Shown piece after piece: positions 1 to 9,114 of a stretch of 64,000 nt of DNA. A program made the position numbers and the translations under genes. The notes below the pieces were generated by a model. That model was not told the origin of the DNA. It made no database searches and saw only the letters and a list, made by a program, of their open reading frames with translations. The stretch is from Natronococcus occultus SP4 (GTDB taxonomy: Archaea > Halobacteriota > Halobacteria > Halobacteriales > Natrialbaceae), in the NCBI RefSeq assembly GCF_000328685.1, contig NC_019974.1, forward strand, positions 2,471,001 through 2,535,000, in the 5' to 3' direction. Position 1 is the stretch's first letter. The number at the start of each line of letters is the position of its first letter.

Positions 1-57
1 CTCACCGAGGAGGCGTTCGCGAAGTTCGACTCCGTCGACGCCGAGACGAGCCACTGA
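1..57 (+). CDS. C-terminal end of a truncated upstream gene
   Basis: The window opens inside a reading frame that encodes 18 residues (ending DAETSH) and stops with TGA at 55-57. The codons are typical of the surrounding genes, with acidic residues and G/C third positions. Too little is visible to name a family, and the gene continues to the left of the window. Confidence 0.5.
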   Translation, partial: LTEEAFAKFDSVDAETSH

Positions 58-229
58 GACGGTCACCGACGGGCGGTTTCGACACACTCTTCCGCCGGTC
101 CGTCTCGACACCGGGACGACCGATCCGTTCGACGCAACCGCGGGTCCGACGGTCGGCCGACGTGTGTCGGACGTTACGTTAGTTTATTTGAATGTCAAGG
201 TTTACATACATTCAGAACTATGTTGACGT
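58..229. other. Intergenic region with promoter of the AI-2E family gene
   Basis: About 170 bases without a gene. The right half is AT-richer and holds two TATA-like stretches near 181-189 and 201-208. Nothing resembling an RNA gene is visible. Confidence 0.4.
201..208 (+). promoter_or_regulatory. TATA box for the AI-2E family transporter
   Basis: TTTACATA is centred about 25 bases before the ATG at 230. This is the usual archaeal spacing for a leaderless transcript. Confidence 0.45.
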
Positions 230-1312
230 ATGGACGTCAGAACCACGTTCTTCGCCCTCCTCCTTCTGTCCCTCGCGGCGGTCACGACGCTTATCCTCGC
301 GCCGCTGTTGCAGTACGTGCTCGCCGCCGCGTTGCTCGCGTTCGTGCTCTTCCCGGCCCACGAGCGCCTCGAGCGACGGATCGGCTCCCGGCCGTCGGCG
401 CTCGTCCTCACCGGCGTCGCCATCGTCGCCGCGGTCATTCCGCTTCTCTATCTCTCGATCGTCACCGTCCAGACGGTGTTTACCTTCCTGAATCGGTTCG
501 ACGAGGCTGCAGCCATCGAGACGGCGAGCGAGTGGGCGGTCGAACTCGGAATCGATCCCGAACTTGTCGCGACGATGCGCGCACAGCTGCTCACCGAAGT
601 GAACGGACTGTTCGACGGCGCCGTCGACGTCGCGCTGGGGGAGCTGGTCGGGTTGCTCGACGCGAGCGTCCGAATGGGGTTAGGGATGCTGGTGCTCGTC
701 TTTCTGCTGTACTACCTGCTCGCCGACGGTCGGACGTTCGTCGGCTGGCTGGCGGAGGTGTCGCCACTCGAGAACGAGGTGCGCGACGAGCTGTTCACCG
801 AGGTCGACGTCGTCACCTGGGCGGTGATCAAGAGCCACGTCTTCGTCGCCGTCGTCGAGGGGCTGCTCGGCGGACTCGGGTTCTACCTGCTGGGCGTCCC
901 CAACGTCGCCTTCTGGACGATCGTTATGGTCGTCGTCTCCTTCCTGCCGGCGATCGGCGTCTGGCTCGTCTGGGGGCCTGCGGTTGCCTACCTCCTGATG
1001 ACCGCCGGACCGCTCCCGGCGATCGCGCTGTTGCTGTACGGGATCGCCGTCCTCTCAGTCGTCGACAACTACCTGCGGGCGATCTTCGTCGACCGGCGAA
1101 CCGGACTCCACCCCGCGGTCGTCCTGATCGGCGTCATCGGCGGGATCTACCTGCTGGGGATCATGGGACTGTTCCTCGGCCCGGTGTTGCTCGCGGTGTT
1201 CAAGGCCGGCCTGAACGTCTTCAACGAGACCGCGCTCACGACGGACGATCTCCACCTGGAGTCGTCAGCCACGGAGCGTCCGAACACCGATCCCGGGACC
1301 GCCGACGATTGA
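230..1312 (+). CDS. AI-2E family transporter (PerM/YdiK type membrane protein)
   Basis: A 360-residue polytopic membrane protein. Two hydrophobic helices lie in the first 50 residues, a soluble stretch rich in Asp and Glu spans about 85-140, and several helices follow to about residue 340. The pattern, and the motif DNYLRAIFVDRRTGLHP before the last helices, fit the AI-2E/PerM exporter family. Members include the quorum-signal exporter TqsA and Na+/H+ antiporters, so the substrate cannot be stated. The length is normal for the family. The gene stands alone on the plus strand with its own TATA box. A longer overlapping plus-strand frame is only a shadow. Confidence 0.85.
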   Translation: MDVRTTFFALLLLSLAAVTTLILAPLLQYVLAAALLAFVLFPAHERLERRIGSRPSALVLTGVAIVAAVIPLLYLSIVTVQTVFTFLNRFDEAAAIETASEWAVELGIDPELVATMRAQLLTEVNGLFDGAVDVALGELVGLLDASVRMGLGMLVLVFLLYYLLADGRTFVGWLAEVSPLENEVRDELFTEVDVVTWAVIKSHVFVAVVEGLLGGLGFYLLGVPNVAFWTIVMVVVSFLPAIGVWLVWGPAVAYLLMTAGPLPAIALLLYGIAVLSVVDNYLRAIFVDRRTGLHPAVVLIGVIGGIYLLGIMGLFLGPVLLAVFKAGLNVFNETALTTDDLHLESSATERPNTDPGTADD

Positions 1313-1383
1313 CGTCAGTCGGAGCCGTCGGCGTTGTAGCAGCTTCAATGGCCACGAAAAGCAAGCCGAAGGTGGAAGACTGG

Positions 1384-1572
1384 TTACCGGTCCTCGTCGG
1401 CGGGGACCGAAGGCTGCTCGTCCTCGAGTTCCGCTAGCCGTTGCTTGGCGTCGTAGCGGATGTATCCCGAGAGGACCGCAAGCACAACCACGACAAAGGC
1501 GGGGACGCCGAACAGCAGGGTTACCATTGCCAGAACCGACAGCAGCTCCGTACTGACGAGCGCGATCCACAT
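1384..1572 (-). CDS. Small two-helix membrane protein
   Basis: A 62-residue protein with two closely spaced hydrophobic segments (about 5-20 and 24-40) and a charged C-terminal tail of about 20 residues ending ADEDR. It starts 25 bases after the nreA stop on the same strand, so it is probably cotranscribed with that repair gene. No family is recognised. The hydrophobic pattern and codon choice favour a real gene over a chance frame. A role linked to NreA is only suggested by position. Confidence 0.6.
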   Translation of the reverse strand: MWIALVSTELLSVLAMVTLLFGVPAFVVVVLAVLSGYIRYDAKQRLAELEDEQPSVPADEDR

Positions 1573-1597
1573 GGGTCCCCGAACGGGCCCGACGGAT

Positions 1598-2968
1598 TTA
1601 GTTTCGCGGGTCAGACGACCCGCCGGAGAACGCCCCTAGACTCGACTGGACGCCGGCCGCCAGCTCCGACTTGCGCCGCAGGCGCTCGAACGATATTGGC
1701 AGCTGTGGCGCGATCGAGGCGATCGCACCGTGGAACGTCTCGGCCTCGCCGTACTCGCCGGCGAGCGTCTCCCTGCTCTCGGGGGCTAACCCGCTTGCCT
1801 TCCCAGGGACGCCGTCGAAGGCGTTGCGGACGCTCTCGCGGACCTGCCAGACGCCGACCGGTGCCCAGTAGTCGTCGCTGACTTCCCGGAGGACCAGACA
1901 CTTCGCCTGGCGGCCGATCGACTCGAGGTGCTCCAAGACGCCCAGGCGGGCGGCGTAGTAGGCGCCCGCGGTCTCCTCGACGTAGCTGGTCCGGCCCTCG
2001 TACCCCTCGCTTGCGCTCTGGAGCCAGATCTCGTCGTCGGGGTTGGGGTTCCAGATGCTGCCCGGCGCCTTCATCTCGACGAGCTCGAACTCCCAGCTTC
2101 CGGGCGCCAGGACGATCCAGTAGCGGTTGCCCATGTACTCGTTGACCCGGACCTGGACCTCGTCGATGCTGGGCTCGTTGCGGATGCGTCCTCGCAGGAA
2201 CTGCCCGACAGTGTCGTCGACGGCCGTGATCGACCACCGCGTGGGGACGAGCCGGCGCTGGTCGCGTTCCCCCAGGGCGCCCGCCGAGAGGATCGAGTTG
2301 ATCTCGTAGACGTCGAACCCGCGCCGGTAGAGGTAGGTCATCGCGCCCTGTGCCTGCCAGTCGTCGTCCTCGAGGGTCTTCTTCACCGGCCGCGGAACGT
2401 GGGGGTTCTCCCGGAGCTCGGCGTTCCGGGCGTTCGCGCGGGGTCCCCGCGGGGTGGCGACGTCAGTGCCCGGATCGAGGCCGAGATCGGGTTTGTCGTC
2501 CAGCCCGATTTCGAGGTCGACGGGTCGGTCCGCGATGGCGACCTCCCGCTGGACGCCGACGAATCCGTCCCAGCTGTCGTGAACCGACGGCGTCAGACGA
2601 CTCGCGATGCTCGGGGAGTCGACGTTGGCTCGCTTGTTCGAGTTCAGCAAGCCGGTGCGGCGCTGGAGAACGTCGTCGATCCCGTACCCCTGTCGGTACC
2701 ATTCCCCGTCGGTGACGTAGGACTCGGCCGCGTCCTCGTCGCCGACCGGCGAGAGCACCCCGATCGGGATGTCGGGGTAGTTCGACCGCCCGACGAAGAT
2801 CGAGGGCGCCGTCGACCCGACGAGGCTGTCGCCCGACAGCGCCCGCTCGAAGTTGCGCTCGAACTCCTCGAGGTGGTCCGTGATCGCGTAGGACTTCTCC
2901 TTCGCGAGCCGGCGTCGCTCGGCCTCCTCGTCGGGTTCGAGGCTCTCGATGTAGTCGTCGAGGCGCAT
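1598..2968 (-). CDS. nreA: DNA repair protein NreA (archaeal Nre family, PCNA-interacting)
   Basis: A 456-residue protein recognised as archaeal NreA. The family is known to act with PCNA in repair of DNA damage such as that from mitomycin C. The start is placed at the internal ATG ([10 protein letters not shown]), because a further 31 upstream residues are Arg/Ser/Pro-rich and look untranslated. The body has the conserved [16 protein letters not shown] stretch near residues 57-72 and the [14 protein letters not shown] region. The C-terminus carries a PCNA-interacting (PIP-like) box, QSSLGAF, at about 441-447, with Ser where a second aromatic is common. A small membrane gene follows 25 bases downstream. 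Confidence 0.9.
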   Translation of the reverse strand: MRLDDYIESLEPDEEAERRRLAKEKSYAITDHLEEFERNFERALSGDSLVGSTAPSIFVGRSNYPDIPIGVLSPVGDEDAAESYVTDGEWYRQGYGIDDVLQRRTGLLNSNKRANVDSPSIASRLTPSVHDSWDGFVGVQREVAIADRPVDLEIGLDDKPDLGLDPGTDVATPRGPRANARNAELRENPHVPRPVKKTLEDDDWQAQGAMTYLYRRGFDVYEINSILSAGALGERDQRRLVPTRWSITAVDDTVGQFLRGRIRNEPSIDEVQVRVNEYMGNRYWIVLAPGSWEFELVEMKAPGSIWNPNPDDEIWLQSASEGYEGRTSYVEETAGAYYAARLGVLEHLESIGRQAKCLVLREVSDDYWAPVGVWQVRESVRNAFDGVPGKASGLAPESRETLAGEYGEAETFHGAIASIAPQLPISFERLRRKSELAAGVQSSLGAFSGGSSDPRN

Positions 2969-3063
2969 TCGACGACGGTTGGAGCCGAGCGAAGTTGAAT
3001 GTTGAGTTCGCCGTGGGCGGCGGGGTCGAGACGGCGCCTCCCGGCCGGAGCAACCTCGCAAGG

Positions 3064-3071
3064 GTTAAAAA
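3064..3071 (+). promoter_or_regulatory. TATA box for zinc-finger protein / aEF-1-beta unit
   Basis: GTTAAAAA is centred about 27 bases before the ATG at 3094. A purine-rich Shine-Dalgarno-like stretch, GGGAGGGG, lies at 3085-3092 directly before the start. Either leaderless or short-leader initiation is possible. Confidence 0.5.
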
Positions 3072-3093
3072 CGACGGGCAAAAAGGGAGGGGT

Positions 3094-3273
3094 ATGAGTA
3101 CGACGGACGAGCAGGATCGACGCTCCTGTGTCTCCTGTGGGATCAACATTGCGGGCACGAACGCCGCGGCGTTCAGCTGCCCCGACTGCGGAACGCGGAT
3201 CTTCCGCTGTGCCAAGTGTCGCAAGCAGAGCAACCTCTACAAATGTCCCGACTGCGGATTCACCGGACCCTGA
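3094..3273 (+). CDS. HVO_2753-type zinc-finger micro-protein
   Basis: A 59-residue protein with four C(P)xCG-like knuckles in order: CVSCG, CPDCG, CAKCR and CPDCG. This arrangement could bind two zinc ions. It matches the haloarchaeal HVO_2753-type zinc-finger micro-proteins, small conserved proteins studied in Haloferax volcanii for effects on swarming and biofilm formation. The start at MSTTDEQ is chosen from the TATA box and the Shine-Dalgarno-like GGGAGGGG just upstream. It lies 7 bases before the aEF-1-beta gene, so the two are almost certainly cotranscribed. Its molecular partner is unknown. Confidence 0.9.
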   Translation: MSTTDEQDRRSCVSCGINIAGTNAAAFSCPDCGTRIFRCAKCRKQSNLYKCPDCGFTGP

Positions 3274-3280
3274 TACTACC

Positions 3281-3547
3281 ATGGGAAAAGTCGCTGCCAA
3301 GATCAAGGTCATGCCGGACAGCCCCGAGATGGACCTGGACGCACTCCAGGAGCGCCTCGAGAGCTCCCTCCCCGAGGGCGCGAAGATCAACGGCGTCGAA
3401 CGCGAGGAGGTCGCGTTCGGTCTCGTCGCGCTCATCCCGACCGTCATCGTCCCCGACGGCGCAGGCGGCACCGAGGCCGTCGAGGAGAACTTCACTGAGG
3501 TCGAGGGCGTCGAAAGCGTCGACGTCGAGAACGTCGGCCGTATCTGA
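3281..3547 (+). CDS. ef1b: Translation elongation factor aEF-1-beta
   Basis: An 88-residue protein matching archaeal elongation factor 1-beta, the nucleotide exchange factor for aEF-1-alpha. It has the compact ferredoxin-like fold of this family: the first strand is [13 protein letters not shown], the middle holds [14 protein letters not shown], and the end is [12 protein letters not shown]. The length is normal (about 88-91 residues). It follows the zinc-finger protein by 7 bases and shares its promoter. A T-rich stretch at 3553-3563 just after the stop may help termination. Confidence 0.93.
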   Translation: MGKVAAKIKVMPDSPEMDLDALQERLESSLPEGAKINGVEREEVAFGLVALIPTVIVPDGAGGTEAVEENFTEVEGVESVDVENVGRI

Positions 3548-3662
3548 ACGCGAACGCGTCTTTTCGTCGCGCCGCTCGCCGTAACCCGCGAGCCCCGCGT
3601 CCTTGCGGCAACCGTCTCGTTCTTCCAACGCTTTACGTACGTCCTCGAGAAACCGCTCCGGC

Positions 3663-4934
3663 GTGAACGCGCTGTCGGACCCGACGAAACGGCGGTGGCT
3701 CGCGTGGGGAGCGCTGGCGACGGTCTTCCTGCTCGTCAACCTCCACCGGCTCTCGACGGCTGTCATCTCCGAGGAGCTGACCGTCGACTTCGAGACGACC
3801 GCGGCCCAGCTGGGGACGCTTCACGCCTCTTTCTTCCTGATCTACGCGGCGATCCAGATCCCGACCGGCGTCCTCGCCGATCGGGTCGGCCCCCGCTACG
3901 TCGGCTCGATCGGCGGCGTCGTTCTCAGCCTGGGCGCGGTCGGGTTCGCGTTAAGCGGGAGCTACCTCACGGCGTTCGCCGCCCGAGCGCTCATCGGCCT
4001 CGGCAGCGGCGTCATCTTCGTCTCGATCCTGCGCTTCTGTGCCAACTGGTATCGCCCGGACGAGTTCGCGACGATGGCCGGACTCACCGGCAGTATCGCC
4101 GGACTCGGCGCGATCCTCGCGACGACGCCGCTCGCGGTCACCGTCGGCCAGTTCGGCTGGCGAGCGACGATCCTCTCGCTTGGTGGCGTCGGAATCGTCG
4201 CCGCGGGTGCCGTCTTCGTTCTGGCGCGTCAGTCCCCGTCCGCCGCGGGCCTCGAGCCGATCGAGGACGTCCCCGAACAGCCCGAGATCACGCTCGCGGA
4301 GCTGGGGGGCCACCTGCGGACGCTCGCGCGGGACCTCGACCAGTGGCTGCTGTCGATCGTCTTCTTCGCGGGCAACGGTGCGATGCTGACGCTCGTCGGG
4401 ATGTGGGGCGTTCCCTACATCGTCGTCGTCTACGAACTCGACGTGACGACGGCCTCTTACTTCACCCTGCTCGCCTCGGTCGGCGTCCTGCTCGGGCCGA
4501 CGACGATCGGCTGGTTCTCCGATCGGATCGAGCAACGACTGGTGCCGATGGCGGCCGGAACGGGGCTGTTCGCGGTCGCGCTGACCGCTATCCCCGTCTT
4601 CGGTCGCCCGCCCCTCGCCGTCGTCGCCGTCTCCTATCTGGCCTGCGGATTCCTGTTTGGCGCCGCAATGCTGTCGCTGTCGGTCGTCAAGGAGCGGTAT
4701 CCGGCGGGCGCGAGCGGGGTCGCGACCGCGACGGTAAACACCGCGGGGTTCGTCGGCGGCACGGTCCTGCCGGCGGCGATGGGGGTCGCGCTCGACGCCT
4801 ACCAAACCGGCGAGACCGTCGAGGGGACCGTCGCCTACACCGAGTTCGGCTACCGGATCGCCTTCGGGATCCTCGCGGCGACGGTGCTCGTTGGCTTCTG
4901 CTGTGCGTGCTGGCTGCTGGTTCGGGACCGATAA
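3663..4934 (+). CDS. MFS transporter
   Basis: A 423-residue major facilitator protein with about 12 hydrophobic segments. The loop between helices 2 and 3 reads GVLADRVGPRYVG, which matches the MFS signature (G-x3-D-R-x-G-R-R). The half-way loop near residue 190 is long and acidic, as usual. The start is set at GTG 3663, which gives VNALSDPTKRRW just before helix 1; an in-frame TTG at 3603 adds 20 Arg/Ser-rich residues and is less likely. The substrate is unknown. The overall pattern resembles oxalate/nitrate-type MFS permeases, but this is a weak inference. It stands alone. Confidence 0.85.
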   Translation: MNALSDPTKRRWLAWGALATVFLLVNLHRLSTAVISEELTVDFETTAAQLGTLHASFFLIYAAIQIPTGVLADRVGPRYVGSIGGVVLSLGAVGFALSGSYLTAFAARALIGLGSGVIFVSILRFCANWYRPDEFATMAGLTGSIAGLGAILATTPLAVTVGQFGWRATILSLGGVGIVAAGAVFVLARQSPSAAGLEPIEDVPEQPEITLAELGGHLRTLARDLDQWLLSIVFFAGNGAMLTLVGMWGVPYIVVVYELDVTTASYFTLLASVGVLLGPTTIGWFSDRIEQRLVPMAAGTGLFAVALTAIPVFGRPPLAVVAVSYLACGFLFGAAMLSLSVVKERYPAGASGVATATVNTAGFVGGTVLPAAMGVALDAYQTGETVEGTVAYTEFGYRIAFGILAATVLVGFCCACWLLVRDR

Positions 4935-4980
4935 CGGCACAAAACGCGCGAGCGACGGCCGACGACCGCGATCCGAACCG

Positions 4981-5991
4981 TTACTCGTCGTCCTCGATCT
5001 GCTGTTGGAACTCCTCGAAGTCGATGTTCGCCTCGAGCTCCTCGACAGCTCCCTCCATATCCTCGGCGGCCGCGTCCATGTCACCGAACTCGAGGATGTT
5101 GCCCGTCTCCTCGGCCCACTCCTCGGCGTCCTCGTGGGTCGCGGCGTGTTCGGTCGCGGCCTCGAGCTCCGCACGAACGTCCTCGGGGGTCCCCGGCGGC
5201 GCGATCTGGGTCAGGCGGAACTCGGTGAGGTAGGACATGCTATCGCCGTAGTCGGTGATCTGGTCGATCTCGGGGAAGGCGTCGATCTCGGTGTCCATCA
5301 GGTTGACGACCGTCGAGACGTTACCCGACTCCTCGGCCGTGATCGCGGAGGTGTTCGTCGCGATTCCCGCGGGCGCCTCGCCCGAGATGACCGCCTCGTT
5401 GACCTCGCCGCCGCCGTCGTAGGGGACGACGTTGTCCCACGCGAGGTCGTAGTCGTCCCGGAGCAGGTAGGCCGCGACGTGGCTGTCGTGGCCGACCCCC
5501 TGGACGGCGAAGTTCTCGATCTCGCCGTCGGCGTAGGCGTCCTGCAGGTCGGCGTAGTCCTCGATGCCGTAGTCGTCGTTGACGATGATCGTGTAGCCGA
5601 AGACGGCGAAGTACGCGATCGGCTCGAACTCCGTTGGCTCCCAGCCGTCGGTGCCCTCCATCCGCCAGGCGAACTGCCAGCTCGGGGTGTTGGCCGTCCC
5701 GAACGTGTAGCCATCGTCGTCCTGCCCGTGGAGCCACTCGATTCCAAGCAGGCTCGCCGCACCGGCCCTGTTGTCGATCTCGATCGGCTCGCCCAGCTCC
5801 TCGCTCATCAGCGGCTCGAGCTGGCGGGCGTAGGTGTCCGTCCCGCCCCCCTCAGACCAGGGAACCATCCAGGTCAGCGAGTCGGAGGGGAACTCCCCGC
5901 CGTCCGACTCGTCGTCGAGACACCCCGCGAGTCCGGTAAGCGAGATCGCAGACGTTGCACCGATCCCCTTCAGAAGATTGCGTCGGTTCAC
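4981..5991 (-). CDS. TctC-type tripartite tricarboxylate transporter binding lipoprotein
   Basis: A 336-residue extracytoplasmic solute-binding protein of the Bug/TctC family. The start is the GTG at 5991: it gives VNRRNLLKG, a twin-arginine signal, followed by the lipobox LAGC with the acylated Cys at residue 24. A longer frame upstream only adds unlikely residues. The core shows TctC hallmarks: WMVPWSEGGGTDTYAR near 35-50, the small-residue stretch NRAGAASLLG, and APPGTPEDV near 265. No tctA or tctB membrane gene lies next to it, so its permease must be encoded elsewhere if it works as a transporter. The ligand is probably a carboxylate, by family knowledge. Confidence 0.87.
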   Translation of the reverse strand: MNRRNLLKGIGATSAISLTGLAGCLDDESDGGEFPSDSLTWMVPWSEGGGTDTYARQLEPLMSEELGEPIEIDNRAGAASLLGIEWLHGQDDDGYTFGTANTPSWQFAWRMEGTDGWEPTEFEPIAYFAVFGYTIIVNDDYGIEDYADLQDAYADGEIENFAVQGVGHDSHVAAYLLRDDYDLAWDNVVPYDGGGEVNEAVISGEAPAGIATNTSAITAEESGNVSTVVNLMDTEIDAFPEIDQITDYGDSMSYLTEFRLTQIAPPGTPEDVRAELEAATEHAATHEDAEEWAEETGNILEFGDMDAAAEDMEGAVEELEANIDFEEFQQQIEDDE

Positions 5992-6016
5992 GACCCACCG
6001 TAGCCGCCGAAGCGGT

Positions 6017-6025
6017 GATAAGTAT
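6017..6025 (-). promoter_or_regulatory. TATA box for the TctC-like gene
   Basis: The minus strand reads ATACTTATC, centred 30 bases before the GTG at 5991. This supports that start and a leaderless transcript. Confidence 0.5.
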
Positions 6026-6169
6026 GACCGCACCTGCAAGAGTTACAGCTACTTAGTACACGAACGTCCGTAGAACCGTGTCGAAGATAAACAATTGTAT
6101 GGGAATATCGGACAAGGTAATTCGTTCCACGGGTGTGTATCACTACCGCTGATCGAACCGCTCCCGCGA

Positions 6170-6844
6170 TCAGTCGATCGTCCGTTTCGAGTCGGAGTCG
6201 ACTGCGGTGAGGTACTGTTCGAGCAGATCCGGGAACTCCCGCCCGCGGATGTACCGCAGCCCGAAGTCCTCCGTCCAGTCGATGATCCCCCGGTCCTCCG
6301 TGACGACGCCGGCCTCGAGCTCGCGGGCCAGGATAAGGAGGTCGAAGTCCTCGCGGGAGTCTAACACCCCGGTGCGCATCGCGTCGCGGTACTTCTCCCG
6401 GAGCTCCGAGATCACCGCGTCGACCTCGGTCTTGTGGTCATGATCCTCGAGGAGTTCGTCGGTGCTATCCTCGGCGCGACGAACCGCCCGCTCGGAGACC
6501 CGGAGCCCGCGGTCGACCCGTCCGCTCATCTCGTCGACGAAACTGTAGACGACGTTTGCAGGAATCGAGACCGCGTACCGGTCGGGGTGTTTGCGGATCA
6601 CCCAGGTATTGAGCTTCGAGTAGACCTCGTCGTCGACATCGCGGGCCTCGAGCATCGTCGTCAGCTCGTTGTGAATCGTCGGCGGAACGTAACAGGAGAT
6701 CCCGAGGTTGAGGCGGGCGTTGGCGATCAGCTCGAGCAGCCGGAGCACCGCGTCTTCGAGCGACTCGCCGTCCCGGCGGATCTCCTCGGTGAAAAACAGC
6801 GACGTGTCGAGGACGAACCGCTGTTTGAACGCGTCGACAGACAT
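6170..6844 (-). CDS. RNA ligase partner protein (PIN-domain nuclease-like)
   Basis: A 224-residue protein matching the archaeal RNA ligase partner family, which has a PIN-like fold. The N-terminal strand FVLDTSLFF carries the first acidic residue (Asp13). Further conserved acids lie in the helix around [15 protein letters not shown] and in [11 protein letters not shown], as expected for a PIN active site that binds Mg or Mn. The family is named for its usual neighbour, and an RNA ligase indeed lies about 600 bases away on the opposite strand. I infer that the pair takes part in RNA end processing; the RNA substrate is unknown. Confidence 0.88.
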   Translation of the reverse strand: MSVDAFKQRFVLDTSLFFTEEIRRDGESLEDAVLRLLELIANARLNLGISCYVPPTIHNELTTMLEARDVDDEVYSKLNTWVIRKHPDRYAVSIPANVVYSFVDEMSGRVDRGLRVSERAVRRAEDSTDELLEDHDHKTEVDAVISELREKYRDAMRTGVLDSREDFDLLILARELEAGVVTEDRGIIDWTEDFGLRYIRGREFPDLLEQYLTAVDSDSKRTID

Positions 6845-6887
6845 GAACGGAGGTACGTCCTCGAGGAGGAAATAGCTGGGTTCGAGA

Positions 6888-7328
6888 TCAGGGTTCGTCG
6901 GCGTTCGGTCCCCGCGCCCCGAGGTCAGCCTCCGAGATCATCTCCGCGCTGGTCGATGAGAGGTCGACGGTGACGTCCTCGTGGACGGCCTTGCTGATCT
7001 CGTCGACGTTGCCCGCGAGGACGGTCATGATGTCCTGGGGTTGGATGTAGATGAGCATGTTCCCGTCGGGCCCTTCCGTGACGAGCTGGAGGTCGTTAAG
7101 CACGATCTGGTCGTCCTGGATCGTCGCCGAGACGACCGGCAGCGCCTCGGGTTTCCCCTGGTCGGTTTCGGTCACTCTGCGGATGACGACCTCGTCGAGG
7201 TCGATGACGTCCTTGTGCTCGCGGATCCGCTCCGCGCAGTCGACCATGTCGTTGATGACCGCGGTGCGCTGGTCGTTGCCGTGGTCGCCCTCGAGACAGT
7301 GCTGGCAGACGCGGAGTTCGATTCGCAT
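6888..7328 (-). CDS. Conserved haloarchaeal protein of unknown function between RNA ligase and its partner
   Basis: A 146-residue acidic protein. The start is the ATG giving [11 protein letters not shown]; the frame extends upstream but becomes Arg/Gly/Ser-rich. A CxxC pair ([13 protein letters not shown]) near residues 8-18 with nearby His could bind metal, though no second pair is present. The rest looks like a compact alpha/beta domain with a [19 protein letters not shown] stretch, and the last 20 residues are acidic. I recognise no named family. It is 43 bases upstream of the RNA ligase partner on the same strand and its start faces the RNA ligase gene, so all three may act together. Confidence 0.7.
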   Translation of the reverse strand: MRIELRVCQHCLEGDHGNDQRTAVINDMVDCAERIREHKDVIDLDEVVIRRVTETDQGKPEALPVVSATIQDDQIVLNDLQLVTEGPDGNMLIYIQPQDIMTVLAGNVDEISKAVHEDVTVDLSSTSAEMISEADLGARGPNADEP

Positions 7329-7418
7329 GGCCGCGAGTTGTCGCCGCGCACCGATGAGAATTCCGCTTCGACCACACCCGAGGCGGATCGGAGCGCCGGT
7401 CGAGAATCCGCCCCGGCA

Positions 7419-7425
7419 GTTATCC
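7419..7425 (+). promoter_or_regulatory. TATA box for the RNA ligase gene
   Basis: GTTATCC is centred about 28 bases before the ATG at 7450, in the 121-base gap between divergent genes. It fits a leaderless start. Confidence 0.4.
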
Positions 7426-7449
7426 CCTTCGCCGTGGTAGCCTCTCACA

Positions 7450-8565
7450 ATGGATGATACCGAGTACCACAGGGCGCTCGGCATCGGGGCGTCGGCGTTC
7501 GAGGCCCTCGAGGATCATCTCGAGCGCCACACCCACGAGGACGTCGAGTACCGCCACGTCCCCGACTACCGTCGCGGGATCGAGCGGGGGACTGCCCTGA
7601 TCGAAGGCGAGGTCGTCCGCGGGTTCCCGAAGGTCCCTCGCACCCTCGTCCTCGAGACGGGGATCCCGACCCAGTTCGACGGCCCGGTCGCCGTCGAGGA
7701 GAAGCTCAACGGCTACAACGTCCGGATCGTCCGGCTCGAGGGCGAACAGCTGGCGTTTACCCGCAGCGGGATGGTCTGCCCGTTCACCACGCGCATCCTC
7801 GGGCGGCTGGTCGACCTCGAGGCGCTGTTCGACGACCACCCGGAGGCGATGGTCTGTGGCGAGATGATCGGTCCGGAGAACCCCTACACGGCCCACGACT
7901 ACCCGGACGTCGACTCCCTCGCCTTTCGAGCGTTCGACTGGCGGGATCGACAGACGGGCGACCCCCTCGACGTTGCGGATCGCCGCGAGCGATACGAGCG
8001 CTACGGCGTCCCGCAGACGCGACTGTTCGGCGAGTACACGCTCGAGAACGCGGCAAGCGAGGTCGAGCGAATTATCGAGACGCTCGACGCCGACGGTCGC
8101 GAGGGCGTCGTGATGCGCTCGTCCGACGCGACGACGCTGCTGAAGTACACGACGCCGTCCTCGACCCGGGACGACCTCGCCTACGCGTTCTCGCTGCCGT
8201 TCGACTACGGACAGGCGTTCATGTTTCGACGGCTGCTCAGGGAGGGGTTTCGCACCGTCGAGTGTGACGAGGACGACGCCGCCCGCGAGCGCGCCCACGA
8301 GCTCGGCGAGGCGATCCTGCTGTCGATGCGCGAGGCCATCCAGACTGTCGACGAAGGTGGATCTGTCGGCGAGCGCCACACCGTTCGGGCCAGTTACGAG
8401 ACCGTCGAGGTCCTGCTCGAGCACCTCCGCGATCAGGGGCTGACCCTCGAGGTCGAGGCCGATCGCCGCGAGGACGGCGACCGCGTCCTCACCTTCCGCA
8501 AGCGGGTCCAGTCGAGCAACGACAAGATCGAAAACTACCTCGAGGGCCACATCGTCACGGAGTGA
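7450..8565 (+). CDS. ATP-dependent RNA ligase, Rnl3 (Pab1020/MthRnl) family
   Basis: A 371-residue nucleotidyltransferase matching archaeal Rnl3 RNA ligases, which join or circularise RNA ends. Motif I is EKLNGYN with the AMP-accepting Lys at about 85. Motif III is VCGEMIG near 135-141, motif IV is EGVVMR, and motif V is LLKYT with its Lys. The C-terminal third, after about residue 250, is the helical dimerisation part of this family. The length (about 370-380) is normal. The stop overlaps the convergent DUF3995 gene by 11 bases. The divergent neighbour is the RNA ligase partner locus. Confidence 0.92.
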   Translation: MDDTEYHRALGIGASAFEALEDHLERHTHEDVEYRHVPDYRRGIERGTALIEGEVVRGFPKVPRTLVLETGIPTQFDGPVAVEEKLNGYNVRIVRLEGEQLAFTRSGMVCPFTTRILGRLVDLEALFDDHPEAMVCGEMIGPENPYTAHDYPDVDSLAFRAFDWRDRQTGDPLDVADRRERYERYGVPQTRLFGEYTLENAASEVERIIETLDADGREGVVMRSSDATTLLKYTTPSSTRDDLAYAFSLPFDYGQAFMFRRLLREGFRTVECDEDDAARERAHELGEAILLSMREAIQTVDEGGSVGERHTVRASYETVEVLLEHLRDQGLTLEVEADRREDGDRVLTFRKRVQSSNDKIENYLEGHIVTE

Positions 8566-9052
8566 ACCGCGGCTCGCTGCGGGCAGAGGTGCGGGACGAG
8601 AACGCCGCCGCACACAGCAGGACGCCGCCGGTGACCCAGACGGGATCCCAGAGAAGCAGGTGTCCCCAGAACCCCTGCGGGTCGATTCCGTCGGGAGCGA
8701 TGACGCCGACCAGAACGAGCAGCTTCGTCGCGATCCCGATCCCGCCGTACAGCGCCGAGAGGACGCCCAGCCCGCCGACAGCGGCGAGACGCCATCGGAG
8801 CGAGACGCGATCCCCCCACGGGCGAACCAGCGAGAGCGCGAGCGCTGCGGGGACGAGTTTCAGGACGCCCGTCGCCGCTACCGTCGCCACGAACCAGGAA
8901 TCGCGCTCCGCGGCGAGCGAACGGATCCCCTCGCCGAGCGTGGCGAGCCCGACCGTTCCGCCGGCAGCCCAGTAGAAGCTGAGCGCCGCGAACGCGACCC
9001 ACCAGACAGTCGCCGCGTACGCGATCCGTACTGACGCCCGATCGGGTGACAT
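8555..9052 (-). CDS. DUF3995 family membrane protein
   Basis: A 165-residue protein with four hydrophobic segments (about 8-30, 50-72, 85-110, 125-147). The first is FAALSFYWAAGGT, the Trp-Ala-x-Gly-Gly turn typical of DUF3995 proteins. The function of the family is unknown. It is the last gene of a probable minus-strand unit after the PLP enzyme and the MBL hydrolase (62-base gap), and its 3' end overlaps that of the RNA ligase gene. Confidence 0.75.
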   Translation of the reverse strand: MSPDRASVRIAYAATVWWVAFAALSFYWAAGGTVGLATLGEGIRSLAAERDSWFVATVAATGVLKLVPAALALSLVRPWGDRVSLRWRLAAVGGLGVLSALYGGIGIATKLLVLVGVIAPDGIDPQGFWGHLLLWDPVWVTGGVLLCAAAFSSRTSARSEPRFTP

Positions 9053-9114
9053 GCCGAGTCGTCCCTACTCGGGCGGACAGCATAGTCGTAGTCGCACCGA
9101 ACGCGACCGCCGAC

